The notes under the pieces: model-generated
Database searches by the model: none
What the model was told of the DNA's origin: nothing
Seen by the model: only the letters and a program-made list of their open reading frames with translations
Shown here: piece by piece, positions 19,180 through 28,388 of the stretch
Layout of the letters: every line of letters begins with the position of its first letter
Numbering within the stretch: the stretch's first letter is position 1
Source: Betaproteobacteria bacterium
GTDB lineage: Bacteria > Pseudomonadota > Gammaproteobacteria > Burkholderiales > Usitatibacteraceae
Assembly (NCBI GenBank): GCA_016791265.1
Contig: JAEUMY010000017.1
Coordinates: 171,018-235,017 of the forward strand
Direction: 5' to 3'
DNA: 64,000 nucleotides
Made by a program: the position numbers and the translations under genes

Positions 19180-20910
19180 ATGCGCGCCGGCCGCTGGATG
19201 TTGGCGTTCATGCTGGCGGTCACGCTGCCTGTCTTTTCCCAGTCGGCTGGCGTGCGCCTGGACATTTCAGCACCGCCCACGGTCAAGAGCCTGATCGAAA
19301 GCCGACTCGCGCCGCGAGGTGCGGTCATCACGGATGAGTTCGAACTGCGCCGCCGCCTCGCCCAGGCACTGGGTGAGTCCCGGGAAGCCTTGGAAGCACT
19401 GGGCTTCTACGCAGCCAAGGTCGACGCCGGGCTGACCGAAGAATCCGGCGGCTGGGTGGTGCGGGTCAATGTAAGCACTGGAGAACAAACCAAGGTCTGT
19501 GCGCTGGACCTCCGCTTTGAAGGCGCCATCGCCACAGAAATTCATTCCGAACAAAACAGCGAACGCCTGAGATCGCTGTGGCCCATGACGGCAGGCGCAG
19601 AGTTTCGCCACGTGGACTGGGAGGCGGCCAAGGCGGCGCTGGCCAAGGCGGCGGCGGATCGCGTCTACGCCGGGGCGCGCATCAAGGACAGCCGCGCCGA
19701 GATCGATGTCACCACCCACTGTGCCAGCCTCACCGTTGTTCTGGACAGCGGCCCGGCGGTGCGCTTCGGCCCGCTCACCGTCACCGGACTGAATCGCTAT
19801 GACCGCCGCATTGTGGACAATCTGAATACGGCCGATGCGGGCAACGTATTCGATCAGGACGCATTGCTGCGCTTCCAGCTTGCGCTGCAGCAGTCCGGCT
19901 TTTTCTCCGCCGTGAACGTGACAGCGCAACCCGATGTACTGAATCCCGCCGTGGCGCCGGTGCAGGTGCGCGTGGAGGAGCAGCGGCTCAAGGCGCTCAG
20001 CTTCGGCGCCGGCTTTTCCACCAACACCGGCTATCGCGGCCAGGTCGACTACGTGCAGAACAGCATTCTGGACAAGCCGCTCAAGTTGTCGACCTCGCTC
20101 AAGCTGGAAGAAAAGGCGCAGAGCGCGCGCGGCGACCTCATCTGGCCGCGCGAAGCGGGCGGATGGCAATGGAGCGTCGGGTCACGCATCGAGCGCGAAG
20201 ACGTGCAGGATGTCATCACCCGGCGCTATGCCAACTTCGTGCAGCGTGGCAAAAGCGCGGGCGACATCGATCGCATCTGGACGCTCACCTACCTGTCCGA
20301 AGATCTCACTGTCAGAGGCAGCGATCCAACCGTGAACCGCACGCTCATGCTCAACCATGCGTGGACATTGCGCCGATTGAAACCTGCAGCCTTCCCCGAC
20401 TCCGGTTACGCGCTCAGCGTGCAACTGGGCGGGGCCAGCCGTGCCCTGCTCTCCGAACAGGATTTCGTGCGCACCCATGTCAAGGCGGTGACGCTATATC
20501 CCCTCGACAGCAAGACCTTCTTCACGCTGCGCGGCGAGGTGGGTGTGGTCGCGGCCAATTCGCGCGATGGCATTCCGCTGGACTACCTGTTTCGCACCGG
20601 TGGCTCGTCCAGCGTGCGCGGCTACGGCTATGAAAGCCTCGGCGTGCGTCAAGGCTCCGCCGTGGTCGGCGGCCGCTATCTCGCCGTGGGCAGCGTGGAG
20701 CTGACCCGCTGGCTCACCAAGAACTGGGGCGGTGCCGTGTTCGTCGATGCCGGCGGCGCGTCCGACAACTGGCAGGACTACAAAGCCTCCGTCGGCTATG
20801 GCGCGGGTGCACGCTTGCGCACGCCGGTCGGGCCGCTGAGCCTGGATCTCGCGTTCGCCGACGAGACGCGCACGTTGCGGCTGCACTTCAACCTGAGTAT
20901 TCCGTTCTGA
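19180..20910 (+). CDS. tamA: Translocation and assembly module subunit TamA
   Basis: A 576-residue Omp85-family outer-membrane protein with signal peptide, POTRA repeats (about 25-260) and a C-terminal 16-strand barrel. The barrel contains the VRGYGYESLG (VRG[FY]) motif of lid-loop 6 and ends in the aromatic residue pattern NLSIPF. ATG 19180 (MRAGRWMLAF) gives a good signal peptide; a TTG at 19153 is the alternative. tamB follows after 2 bases. TamAB inserts some outer-membrane proteins and moves phospholipid to the outer membrane. Confidence 0.93.
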   Translation: MRAGRWMLAFMLAVTLPVFSQSAGVRLDISAPPTVKSLIESRLAPRGAVITDEFELRRRLAQALGESREALEALGFYAAKVDAGLTEESGGWVVRVNVSTGEQTKVCALDLRFEGAIATEIHSEQNSERLRSLWPMTAGAEFRHVDWEAAKAALAKAAADRVYAGARIKDSRAEIDVTTHCASLTVVLDSGPAVRFGPLTVTGLNRYDRRIVDNLNTADAGNVFDQDALLRFQLALQQSGFFSAVNVTAQPDVLNPAVAPVQVRVEEQRLKALSFGAGFSTNTGYRGQVDYVQNSILDKPLKLSTSLKLEEKAQSARGDLIWPREAGGWQWSVGSRIEREDVQDVITRRYANFVQRGKSAGDIDRIWTLTYLSEDLTVRGSDPTVNRTLMLNHAWTLRRLKPAAFPDSGYALSVQLGGASRALLSEQDFVRTHVKAVTLYPLDSKTFFTLRGEVGVVAANSRDGIPLDYLFRTGGSSSVRGYGYESLGVRQGSAVVGGRYLAVGSVELTRWLTKNWGGAVFVDAGGASDNWQDYKASVGYGAGARLRTPVGPLSLDLAFADETRTLRLHFNLSIPF

Positions 20911-20912
20911 CC

Positions 20913-23900
20913 ATGGTACGGCGCGCGCTCAAGATCTCAGTCGCGGTCGTGGCACTGCTGGTCGTATTGGCAGGTATCTGCGCCGCGCTGCTGGTGCGTG
21001 CACCCGTCGCTGCATCGCTGGCGGAGCGATTCACCAAAGGGCTCACCATCGAAGGCGCGGAGGGCTCGCTCTTGTCGGGCATCAGCATCCAGCGCATGCG
21101 GTATGAAGACGGGAAGATTCGCGTGGACATCGAGTCGCTGCGCGCCGAAGCGAATGACATCGACATCCTCCCCGCCCGCATCGATCTCGCTACGCTCCGC
21201 CTGCGCAAGGTGACCGTGACCGAGCTGGCCAAGTCCGATGGACTCGCTGCGCCGCCCGCTTCCCTGGCCATGCCGATGCCGCTCGCCGTTCAGGCCGCAT
21301 CGATTACAGAATTGGTGTGGCAGCCGCTGGGTGCAAAGCCGGTGACCGTGCGCGACATCGAGACCCGTTTCGCAGCTGACGCGCAATCGCTGCGCATCGA
21401 CAGTCTGGCTATCGAGTATGACGGGATGCGCGGGCGCCTCTTCGGCAGCATCGGCGCAGTCCGGCCCTTCGCATTGAATGCGGAGGCCAGCGCGACCGGC
21501 AAGACCGATGGCCACACCTGGCAGGCGGACCTGAAGGCGGGCGGCAATCTGCTGGCCATGGATGCCGCGGCAAGCATGCGCACGACCGGCGATGGACCGG
21601 CGGCACTCATCAACGCCAAGGCCCGCCTCGAACCCTTCAAGCCACAGCCGGTGGCCCAGGCCGAGATCAGCGTGACCGATCTCAACCTGCGCGCCTGGGC
21701 GCCCGCCGCGCCGCAGACGAAACTCGGCGGAAGCGTACTGCTGCAGCCGGATGCGCAGGGCTTTGAGGGCACGGTGCGCATCGCCAATGCACTCACGGGC
21801 ACGCTGGACAGGCAACTGCTGCCGGTGCAAGCCATCGATGCCAGCCTTCAGCTCGATCGGAGTGGCAATGCGCGCCTTGCGAATATTCGCGTGGACGCCG
21901 GCAAGGCCGGGCAGCTGTCCGGCGCAGGTCAATGGGCTGCTTCCGGCAAGACGCTGACGCTTGAGCTGGGCCTCGCGCAAGTCGATCTCCGCGCCTGGCA
22001 CGGCGCACTGGTGCGCACGTCGCTGGAAGGCCCAATCGGACTGAATCTCACGCCACGCGAGCAGACAGCAACTCTGGCGGTGAAGGATGCAAAGCTCGCC
22101 TTGCATGGCGATGTGAAACTCACCGCCGACTCCGCCAGCGGACAGGTGACCCTCACGGGTACGAAGGCCGGCCAGGCTGAAGGCCGCTTCGAGGTCGGGT
22201 TGCAGGGCCAGCGCGCGTTCACCGCCATCGGCACGCTGTCGCGAGTAAATCTCGCTGCGCTGGGCAAGTTTCCGCAGAGTCAGCTCAATGGTCGCTTTGA
22301 TGCCAGCGGCACTGGCAGCGAATCCCTGACGCTGCAACTGGATCTGGCCGACAGCACGCTCACCGGCCGCCCGTTCAACGCCAAGGCAGATGTGCGCCTG
22401 CGCGGCAACGTGCTGGAGCGTGGCGACCTGACCGCGCAGCTCGCCGGCAATCAGCTCACCGCACAAGGCGCGTTCGGCACGCCGGGTGCGACGCTGCAAT
22501 GGCAGGTGCAGGCACCCCATCTCGCGACACTGGGCAGCGCCTTCGCGGGCGAAGTGCGCGGCAGCGGCACGCTTACCGGCACGCTGGATCAGCCCGAGCT
22601 TCAGGCGACACTCAAGGGCAGCGGCATCAAGCTGCCGGGCAACACCAGCATTGCAGACCTGGACCTCAACGCCCGCATCACGCAGGCGCGGGAGGCACCG
22701 CTCGCAATCACTGCGAATGTTCGCAAGCTGCGCATGGACCATCGCGAGCTGATCGACCAGCTCGGCCTCAAGGTGGACGGCACCGGCGCCGCGCACACGG
22801 CCAGTCTCACCGCCCGCAACGACAAGTGGACGCTGGAAGCCGCCACCCGCGGTGGTTTCGGCGATTACTGGAGCTGGGCGGGCGAACTGGTCACGTTCAA
22901 TGCACGCGGCCCGCTGAATGCGCGACTGCAGAAGCCTGCGCGCCTGCTGGTGGGCGGCGAGCGCCAGCGCATCGACAACGCGGTGTTCGATGTTGGCGGT
23001 GGCGAGCTCATCATCGAGGCGCTGGATCGCACGCCCACCACCATCGACTCGCGCGGCACGCTGGCGCGCTTTCCGGTGACGGCGCTCTATCCGCTGCTGG
23101 ACCCGGCCGTAACCGATCTCTTCACCAGCACGCTGCGTCTCAAGGGCGGCTGGGACGTGAACTGGGTGGATCTGCCCAACGTGCGCGCCAACATCCAGCG
23201 CGAGGATGGCGATCTGACGTTGAAGAGCACCCCGCCCTTCTCATTCGGGTTGAGCCAACTGGGCCTCGCGGTGAATTCCTCGCAGCGCACGGTGCGCATG
23301 GACTTCAATGGCATCGGCAGCGCGGCGGGCAAGATCGCCATGGACCTCACTTTCCCCATCACCTTGCGCGACGGCAATCTGGAAGTGGACCGCACTGCGG
23401 CACTGTCCGGCAATGCGGACATCCAGCTGCCGTCGCTGCGCTGGGTGGGCCCGTGGCTGGGCCCGGCGCATGACGTGGACGGGCTCCTCACCGCCAATCT
23501 GAAGCTGGGCGGCGCCTGGCCGCACGTGCGCCCCGCCGGTCGCATCGCCGGTGCGAATATTCGCTATGCCCATCTGACCGAAGGCATCTCGTTTCGTGAC
23601 GGTGAACTCGCCGCAAGCATCGCCAATCACGTGATCACGCTGGACCAGTTCACCCTGCGCGGCGGCGAAGGCGTATTCGACGCCGTTGGCCGTCTTGAGC
23701 TGGACGAGTCCGACCCCACCGGCGGCATCGACTGGCGCGCAGACAAGCTGCATCTGTTGAACCTGGTCGATCGCAGCGTGGTGGCCAGCGGTGCTGGCAA
23801 CATCGCGCTGAAGAATCGCCAGCTCTTCCTCACCGGGCAACTGCGCGCCGATTCGGGCCGCATCATTCTCACCGAAACGTCATCACCGACGCTGTCGGAG

Positions 23901-24683
23901 GATGTGGTCGTGCTCGGCCGGAACAATGGCAAAAAGACAGGCAACGGCGAACGCCCACTGAACCTCGATCTCGGGCTGAACCTCGGCAATGACTTCCAAC
24001 TCACGGGCCGGGGACTGGACGTTCGCCTGGGTGGCCGACTGCAAGTCACGTCAGCACCCGGCAATCCGCTGCGCACCACGGGCACGCTGCGCTCGCGCGC
24101 GGGCACATACAAGGCCTATGGCCAGGAACTCGCCATCGAGCGTGCCGTGGTCAGTTTCAATGGGCGCATCGACAATCCCTCGCTGGACATTCTGGCTGAA
24201 CGTCGCGGCATGGCGGTTGAGGTGGGCGTCAACATCAGCGGCACGGCGGAAAAGCCAGTGCTAAAACTGGTCTCGACACCCGAGATGCCGGATGGCGAAA
24301 GACTCTCCTGGCTGGTGCTGGGCCGCGGCTCGGACGGCATGGACCAGTCGGATCGCGGTGCCATGCAGGCGGCGGCGCGCACGCTGCTGGCGCAAGGCGC
24401 TGCTGCATCACTCGCCGGCAGCCTCGCCAGCACGCTGGGTGTCGATGAAATCAGTCTGGGCAGCAGCTCTTCGACCTCTGCCACACCAGGAACGGAATCT
24501 GCGATGGTCGTGACGGTTGGCAAGCGCTTGTCTTCTCGCGCGAGCATCCTGTATGAACAGGGCTTGAACGGCGCCGACTCGCTGATCAAACTGTCCTATC
24601 AGCTGTCGCGCCGCTGGCGGGTGCAGCTAGTGACGGGCAGCGAGAACGCGGTGGATTTCTTCTATCGCTTGGCGTTTGATTGA
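20913..24683 (+). CDS. tamB: Translocation and assembly module subunit TamB
   Basis: A 1256-residue AsmA-like protein with one N-terminal transmembrane anchor (about 5-28), a long beta-taco periplasmic body and the conserved C-terminal TamB (DUF490) domain (about 950-1256). It spans the periplasm and contacts TamA. The start is 2 bases after the tamA stop. It contains two perfect palindrome copies (21879, 23553) and one with a mismatch (22713), all encoding ANIR/ANVR in the repetitive beta-strand region, which probably tolerates such changes. Confidence 0.93.
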   Translation: MVRRALKISVAVVALLVVLAGICAALLVRAPVAASLAERFTKGLTIEGAEGSLLSGISIQRMRYEDGKIRVDIESLRAEANDIDILPARIDLATLRLRKVTVTELAKSDGLAAPPASLAMPMPLAVQAASITELVWQPLGAKPVTVRDIETRFAADAQSLRIDSLAIEYDGMRGRLFGSIGAVRPFALNAEASATGKTDGHTWQADLKAGGNLLAMDAAASMRTTGDGPAALINAKARLEPFKPQPVAQAEISVTDLNLRAWAPAAPQTKLGGSVLLQPDAQGFEGTVRIANALTGTLDRQLLPVQAIDASLQLDRSGNARLANIRVDAGKAGQLSGAGQWAASGKTLTLELGLAQVDLRAWHGALVRTSLEGPIGLNLTPREQTATLAVKDAKLALHGDVKLTADSASGQVTLTGTKAGQAEGRFEVGLQGQRAFTAIGTLSRVNLAALGKFPQSQLNGRFDASGTGSESLTLQLDLADSTLTGRPFNAKADVRLRGNVLERGDLTAQLAGNQLTAQGAFGTPGATLQWQVQAPHLATLGSAFAGEVRGSGTLTGTLDQPELQATLKGSGIKLPGNTSIADLDLNARITQAREAPLAITANVRKLRMDHRELIDQLGLKVDGTGAAHTASLTARNDKWTLEAATRGGFGDYWSWAGELVTFNARGPLNARLQKPARLLVGGERQRIDNAVFDVGGGELIIEALDRTPTTIDSRGTLARFPVTALYPLLDPAVTDLFTSTLRLKGGWDVNWVDLPNVRANIQREDGDLTLKSTPPFSFGLSQLGLAVNSSQRTVRMDFNGIGSAAGKIAMDLTFPITLRDGNLEVDRTAALSGNADIQLPSLRWVGPWLGPAHDVDGLLTANLKLGGAWPHVRPAGRIAGANIRYAHLTEGISFRDGELAASIANHVITLDQFTLRGGEGVFDAVGRLELDESDPTGGIDWRADKLHLLNLVDRSVVASGAGNIALKNRQLFLTGQLRADSGRIILTETSSPTLSEDVVVLGRNNGKKTGNGERPLNLDLGLNLGNDFQLTGRGLDVRLGGRLQVTSAPGNPLRTTGTLRSRAGTYKAYGQELAIERAVVSFNGRIDNPSLDILAERRGMAVEVGVNISGTAEKPVLKLVSTPEMPDGERLSWLVLGRGSDGMDQSDRGAMQAAARTLLAQGAAASLAGSLASTLGVDEISLGSSSSTSATPGTESAMVVTVGKRLSSRASILYEQGLNGADSLIKLSYQLSRRWRVQLVTGSENAVDFFYRLAFD
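21879..21890. repeat. Iterated palindrome copy 15
   Basis: In tamB, read as LANIRV. Confidence 0.97.
22713..22724. repeat. Palindrome variant, one mismatch
   Basis: GCGAATGTTCGC in tamB, read as TANVRK. Confidence 0.7.
23553..23564. repeat. Iterated palindrome copy 16
   Basis: In tamB, read as GANIRY. Confidence 0.97.
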
Positions 24684-24701
24684 TTTGCACACCGCGTCAC
24701 A

Positions 24702-24713
24702 ACGAATATTCGC
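24702..24713. repeat. Palindrome variant, one mismatch
   Basis: ACGAATATTCGC, intergenic between tamB and the thioesterase gene. Confidence 0.7.
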
Positions 24714-24725
24714 AAAGGGGCCGCC

Positions 24726-25169
24726 ATGGCATTCACCACACAACACACCGTGACTTGGGCACAGCTCGATTCCAATGGCCACATGGCGAACACCGCCTAT
24801 CTCGACACCGTGGTCGACACGCGGTTTGCCTACTTCGCGTCGCAAGGTTTCCCGCCCGCGGCGTTTGCCAAACACCAGCTCGGGCCGGTGGTGCGGCGAG
24901 ACGAAGTCGAATACTTCAAGGAACTGCGCCTGCAGCAGGCCTATACGGTGAACTTCCGCATCGCAGGCCTGAGCGAGGACGGCTCGCGTTTTCGCATCGT
25001 GAATGAGATTCAGCGAGACGACGGTCAGCCCTGCGCGCGCGTGACCACGTTGGGCGGCTGGTTTGACCTGGCTGCACGCAAGCTGGTGGCGCCGCCAGCG
25101 GGCTTGGCGGCGGCATTGCAGGCGCTGGAGAAGACCGAAGACTTTGAGGTGTTGCCAGGCAGCGCTTGA
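24726..25169 (+). CDS. Acyl-CoA thioesterase (4HBT hot-dog fold)
   Basis: A 147-residue single hot-dog domain protein. The WAQLDSNGHMANTAYLD block has the catalytic Asp and the HMNN-like helix start of 4-hydroxybenzoyl-CoA/YbgC-type thioesterases. It stands alone on the plus strand, convergent with thrC. A purine-rich AAAGGGG precedes the ATG. The acyl substrate cannot be told from sequence. Confidence 0.87.
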   Translation: MAFTTQHTVTWAQLDSNGHMANTAYLDTVVDTRFAYFASQGFPPAAFAKHQLGPVVRRDEVEYFKELRLQQAYTVNFRIAGLSEDGSRFRIVNEIQRDDGQPCARVTTLGGWFDLAARKLVAPPAGLAAALQALEKTEDFEVLPGSA

Positions 25170-25194
25170 GCGGCAGAGCCCGGTCACTCAACCG

Positions 25195-25206
25195 GGGAAT
25201 ATTCGC
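25195..25206. repeat. Palindrome variant, one mismatch
   Basis: GGGAATATTCGC in the gap between the convergent thioesterase and thrC genes. Confidence 0.7.
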
Positions 25207-25207
25207 A

Positions 25208-26644
25208 CTACTGCGGTACGTGATCCCGGATGAAATCCATCACCTCACCCGCATCCGCATCCAGCACCGTGAAACTCTGCGGCAATTGCTCGATGTCCTC
25301 ATAGCCGGCCGGACGGGTGGGCGCGCGACCCAGCGCCTCCTTGACCGTCGCCTCGAACTTTGCGGGCAGCGCAGTCTCGATGCAGAGCATCGGCACCTCA
25401 TCCTCGCGCAACTGGCGTCCCACGCTTACGCCATCAGCGGTGTGCGGATCGATCACCACGCCGAACTTCTCGAACACGGATTTGATGGTGTAGACGCGCG
25501 CCGAGTGGCTGGATGCGCCGGACAGGAAGCCTGAGTCGCGCACTTCCGACCATTCCGCATCCTCGGAAAGATCAAACCCGCCGAAGTGTTCCAGTTCACG
25601 CCAGAGGGACGCAACGCGGTCGCCGGCTTTGCGAGCACCGTTCTCTTCGTTGCCCCCACAGACGTGCCAAATGAAGCGCTCGAAGTTTGACGCCTTGGAA
25701 ATGTCCATCGACGGGCTGGAGGTGGCATGTGTCTCGTCCGACTTGCGCGGACGGTAGCAGCCGGTCTCGAAGAACTCGTGCAGCACATCGTTTTCGTTCG
25801 TGGCCAGAATCAGCCGGCGGATGGGCAGGCCCATGCGCTTGGCGAGATAACCCGCATAGATGTTGCCGAAATTGCCCGAGGGGACAACCACGTCGATCAT
25901 CTCGTCATTGGAGCTGGAAAGCGCGAAGTAGCCCTTGAAGTAGTACACCACCTGGGCCACGATGCGGCCCCAGTTGATCGAGTTCACCGCGCCGATGCGG
26001 TACTCGCCCTTGAAGCGCGCGTCGTTGGACACGGCCTTGACGATGTCCTGGCAGTCGTCGAACACGCCGCGGATGGCGATGTTGAAGATGTTGGGGTCGT
26101 CCAGCGAATACATCTGGGCCTGCTGGAACGGGCTCATGCGTCCGTGCGGCGACAACATGAACACGCGAATATTCGCGCGGCCTTTCATGGCGTATTCCGC
26201 ACTGGAGCCGGTGTCGCCACTGGTGGCGCCCAGGATGTTGAGCGACCGGCCCTGCTTCGTCAGCACATACTCGAAGAGATGGCCGAGGAACTGCATGGCG
26301 ATGTCCTTGAACGCCAGCGTGGGCCCATTGGAGCATCCCAACAACGCGAAACCAGGCTCCAGCTTCGTGACCGGCGTGATTTCCGCCGTGCCGAACACGT
26401 CCTGGGTGTAGGTCTTCTCGATGAGTGCCTTCAGGTCCTGCGCCGGGATGTCGTCGACGTAGAGCCGAATGATCTCGAAGGCGAGCTGCGGATACGCGAG
26501 ATCACGCAACGCATCCAGCTTCACTTTCATGAAGCGCGGGACGGTTTCCGGCACGGCCAGTCCGCCATCCGGCATCAGGCCTTCAAGCAGGATGTCAGAG
26601 AAGCTGCGCGGCTCCGCGCCGCCGCGGGTGGAGAGGTATTTCAA
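25208..26644 (-). CDS. thrC: Threonine synthase
   Basis: A 478-residue PLP enzyme converting O-phosphohomoserine to threonine. Motifs: GPTLAFKDIAMQ with the PLP lysine, GATSGDTGSSAEYAM, VFMLSPHGRMSPFQQAQM, and PSGNFGNIYAGY. There is no ATG at the right place: TTG 26644 overlaps the hom stop (TTGA) and is preceded by GGAGGAA, so translation should be coupled to hom. The palindrome at 26165 encodes RANIRVF within the conserved block. Last gene of the operon. Confidence 0.96.
   Translation of the reverse strand: MKYLSTRGGAEPRSFSDILLEGLMPDGGLAVPETVPRFMKVKLDALRDLAYPQLAFEIIRLYVDDIPAQDLKALIEKTYTQDVFGTAEITPVTKLEPGFALLGCSNGPTLAFKDIAMQFLGHLFEYVLTKQGRSLNILGATSGDTGSSAEYAMKGRANIRVFMLSPHGRMSPFQQAQMYSLDDPNIFNIAIRGVFDDCQDIVKAVSNDARFKGEYRIGAVNSINWGRIVAQVVYYFKGYFALSSSNDEMIDVVVPSGNFGNIYAGYLAKRMGLPIRRLILATNENDVLHEFFETGCYRPRKSDETHATSSPSMDISKASNFERFIWHVCGGNEENGARKAGDRVASLWRELEHFGGFDLSEDAEWSEVRDSGFLSGASSHSARVYTIKSVFEKFGVVIDPHTADGVSVGRQLREDEVPMLCIETALPAKFEATVKEALGRAPTRPAGYEDIEQLPQSFTVLDADAGEVMDFIRDHVPQ
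26165..26176. repeat. Iterated palindrome copy 17
   Basis: In thrC, read as RANIRV. Confidence 0.97.
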
Positions 26645-27951
26645 CTCAGTTCCTCCAGCCGAATGCGCACCACCTTGCCCGCGATGGTGGCCAACGCCTC
26701 GATGCGCTTGATCGCGGTGTTGATGGCGGCCTCGGGGCTCGCGTGGGTGAGGATGATGACGTCGACCACGTCCTCGCCTTCCTCCGCTTCCTTCTGCAGC
26801 ATGGCGTCGATGGAAATGGAGAGATCCGCGAGGATGCGCGTGACATCCGCCATCACGCCCGGCTTGTCGTAGGCGCGCAGGCGCAGGTAGCACCCGGTGC
26901 GCACGTCGCCCATGGGCAGGATGGGTGTGTTGTGCAACTGGTCGGCCTGGAACGCGAGATGCGGTACGCGCTGTTCCGGATCGGCGGTGAGCATGCGGGT
27001 CACGTCAACGAGATCGGCCACTACGGCGCTGGCCGTGGCGGCCGAGCCCGCGCCGGCACCGTAGTACAGCGTCGGCCCGACCGCGTCGCCCTTGACCAGG
27101 ATGGCGTTCATGACGCCTTCCACGTTGGCGATGAGGCGCTTGGCGGGAATCAGGGTCGGATGCACGCGGAGCTCAATGCCCTGCTCCGCGCGGCGCGTGA
27201 TGCCGAGCAGCTTGATGCGGTAGCCCAGCTGCTCCGCATAGGCGATGTCCTTCGCGGTCAGCGCCGAGATGCCTTCGGTGTAGGCCTTGTCGAACTGGAT
27301 GGGAATGCCGTAGGCGATGGCGGACAGCAGCGTGAGCTTGTGCGCGGCGTCGACCCCTTCGATGTCGAACGTGGGGTCGGCCTCGGCATAGCCCAGTGCC
27401 TGCGCCTGCTTCAGCGCGGTCTCGAAGCTCAAGCCCTTGGCACGCATCTCCGAGAGGATGAAGTTGGTGGTGCCGTTGATGATGCCGGCGATCCACTCGA
27501 TGCGGTTGGCGGTCAGGCCTTCGCGCAACGCCTTGATGATGGGCACGCCGCCCGCCACCGCGGCCTCAAAGGCGACCATGACGCCACGCTTTTGCGCCGC
27601 CGCGAAGATCTCGTTGCCATGCACGGCCAGCAGCGCCTTGTTGGCCGTGACGACGTGCTTGCCGTTGGCGATGGCCGCCAGCACCCACTGGCGCGTCGGT
27701 TCGATGCCGCCGACGAGTTCAACGACGATGTCGATGTCCGGGTCGTTGACAATGGCGGCCGCATCATTGACCAGCTTGATGCCTTCCAGCGAAACGGAAC
27801 GCTCCTTGGTGAGATCGCGAGCCGTGGCCGCCACCACGCGGATTTCACGACCGGCACGCCGGGCGATCTCGCCCGCGTTTCGCGACAACACGTCAATGGT
27901 GCCGCTGCCGACAATGCCCAGACCCAAGAGGCCCACGTTGATGGGTTTCAT
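26641..27951 (-). CDS. hom: Homoserine dehydrogenase
   Basis: A 436-residue monofunctional enzyme reducing aspartate semialdehyde to homoserine. The NAD(P)-binding loop GLLGLGIVGSGT is at the N-terminus, the catalytic domain has INGTTNFILSEM, GYAEADPTFDIEG and a C-terminal ACT domain (about 350-436) for threonine feedback. ATG 27951 overlaps the stop of the GNAT gene (ATGA). It lacks an aspartokinase domain. It carries no palindrome copy. Confidence 0.96.
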   Translation of the reverse strand: MKPINVGLLGLGIVGSGTIDVLSRNAGEIARRAGREIRVVAATARDLTKERSVSLEGIKLVNDAAAIVNDPDIDIVVELVGGIEPTRQWVLAAIANGKHVVTANKALLAVHGNEIFAAAQKRGVMVAFEAAVAGGVPIIKALREGLTANRIEWIAGIINGTTNFILSEMRAKGLSFETALKQAQALGYAEADPTFDIEGVDAAHKLTLLSAIAYGIPIQFDKAYTEGISALTAKDIAYAEQLGYRIKLLGITRRAEQGIELRVHPTLIPAKRLIANVEGVMNAILVKGDAVGPTLYYGAGAGSAATASAVVADLVDVTRMLTADPEQRVPHLAFQADQLHNTPILPMGDVRTGCYLRLRAYDKPGVMADVTRILADLSISIDAMLQKEAEEGEDVVDVIILTHASPEAAINTAIKRIEALATIAGKVVRIRLEELS

Positions 27952-28388
27952 TTCAGTGATTTCGTGAAGTGGAACGAGGGAATGACCATGCCCTCGCGGA
28001 AGTAGAACTTGTGCGCCTGCTGCCGCTGACAACCGGAATCGAGGGCCAGCACGTCGCAGCCGCGCTCCGCGCCCACCTTCTCCATGTAACGCATGAGTGC
28101 ATGACCGACACCGGTGGAACGGCGCGTCTCGTCGGTGACGAGGTCATCGCAGTACAACTCGCGCCCGGAAAAGGTCTTTTCGATGATGCGGTAAACGGTG
28201 ATGCCGACGACTTCCTCGTTGAAAAGCGCGACCGCCATCTCGGCCCCGCTGGAGAACACCTCGGCCATGCGTTGCGAATATTCGCCCAACTTCGGGCGAA
28301 GCTGGCGATGCACCGGTTCGGCACGCGCCAGCAATCCGGGTTCGGTGATGCGTCCCTGCGCATCCGTGACGGGGACCACCTCGATCAT
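27948..28388 (-). CDS. GNAT family N-acetyltransferase
   Basis: A 146-residue acetyltransferase with the acetyl-CoA loop region [15 protein letters not shown] (the R/Q-x-x-G-x-G/A pattern) and the C-terminal [20 protein letters not shown] typical of GNAT folds. It overlaps both neighbours by 4 bases, so it is fully embedded in the aminotransferase-hom-thrC operon. Substrate unknown; position suggests an amino-acid or amino-acid-derived amine. The palindrome at 28274 encodes LGEYSQ. Confidence 0.88.
   Translation of the reverse strand: MIEVVPVTDAQGRITEPGLLARAEPVHRQLRPKLGEYSQRMAEVFSSGAEMAVALFNEEVVGITVYRIIEKTFSGRELYCDDLVTDETRRSTGVGHALMRYMEKVGAERGCDVLALDSGCQRQQAHKFYFREGMVIPSFHFTKSLK
28274..28285. 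repeat. Iterated palindrome copy 18
   Basis: In the GNAT gene, read as GEYSQ. Confidence 0.97.

Noticed and set aside
20937..22796. Long minus-strand open frame of about 619 codons opposite tamB
   Set aside because: It is antisense to a clearly recognisable gene, has no family resemblance and is rich in Arg/Ala/Gln, as expected from GC-rich antisense. Similar cases opposite gdhB (32652-34493), the GGDEF-EAL gene (10583-12004) and tgpA (44970-46277) were rejected for the same reason.
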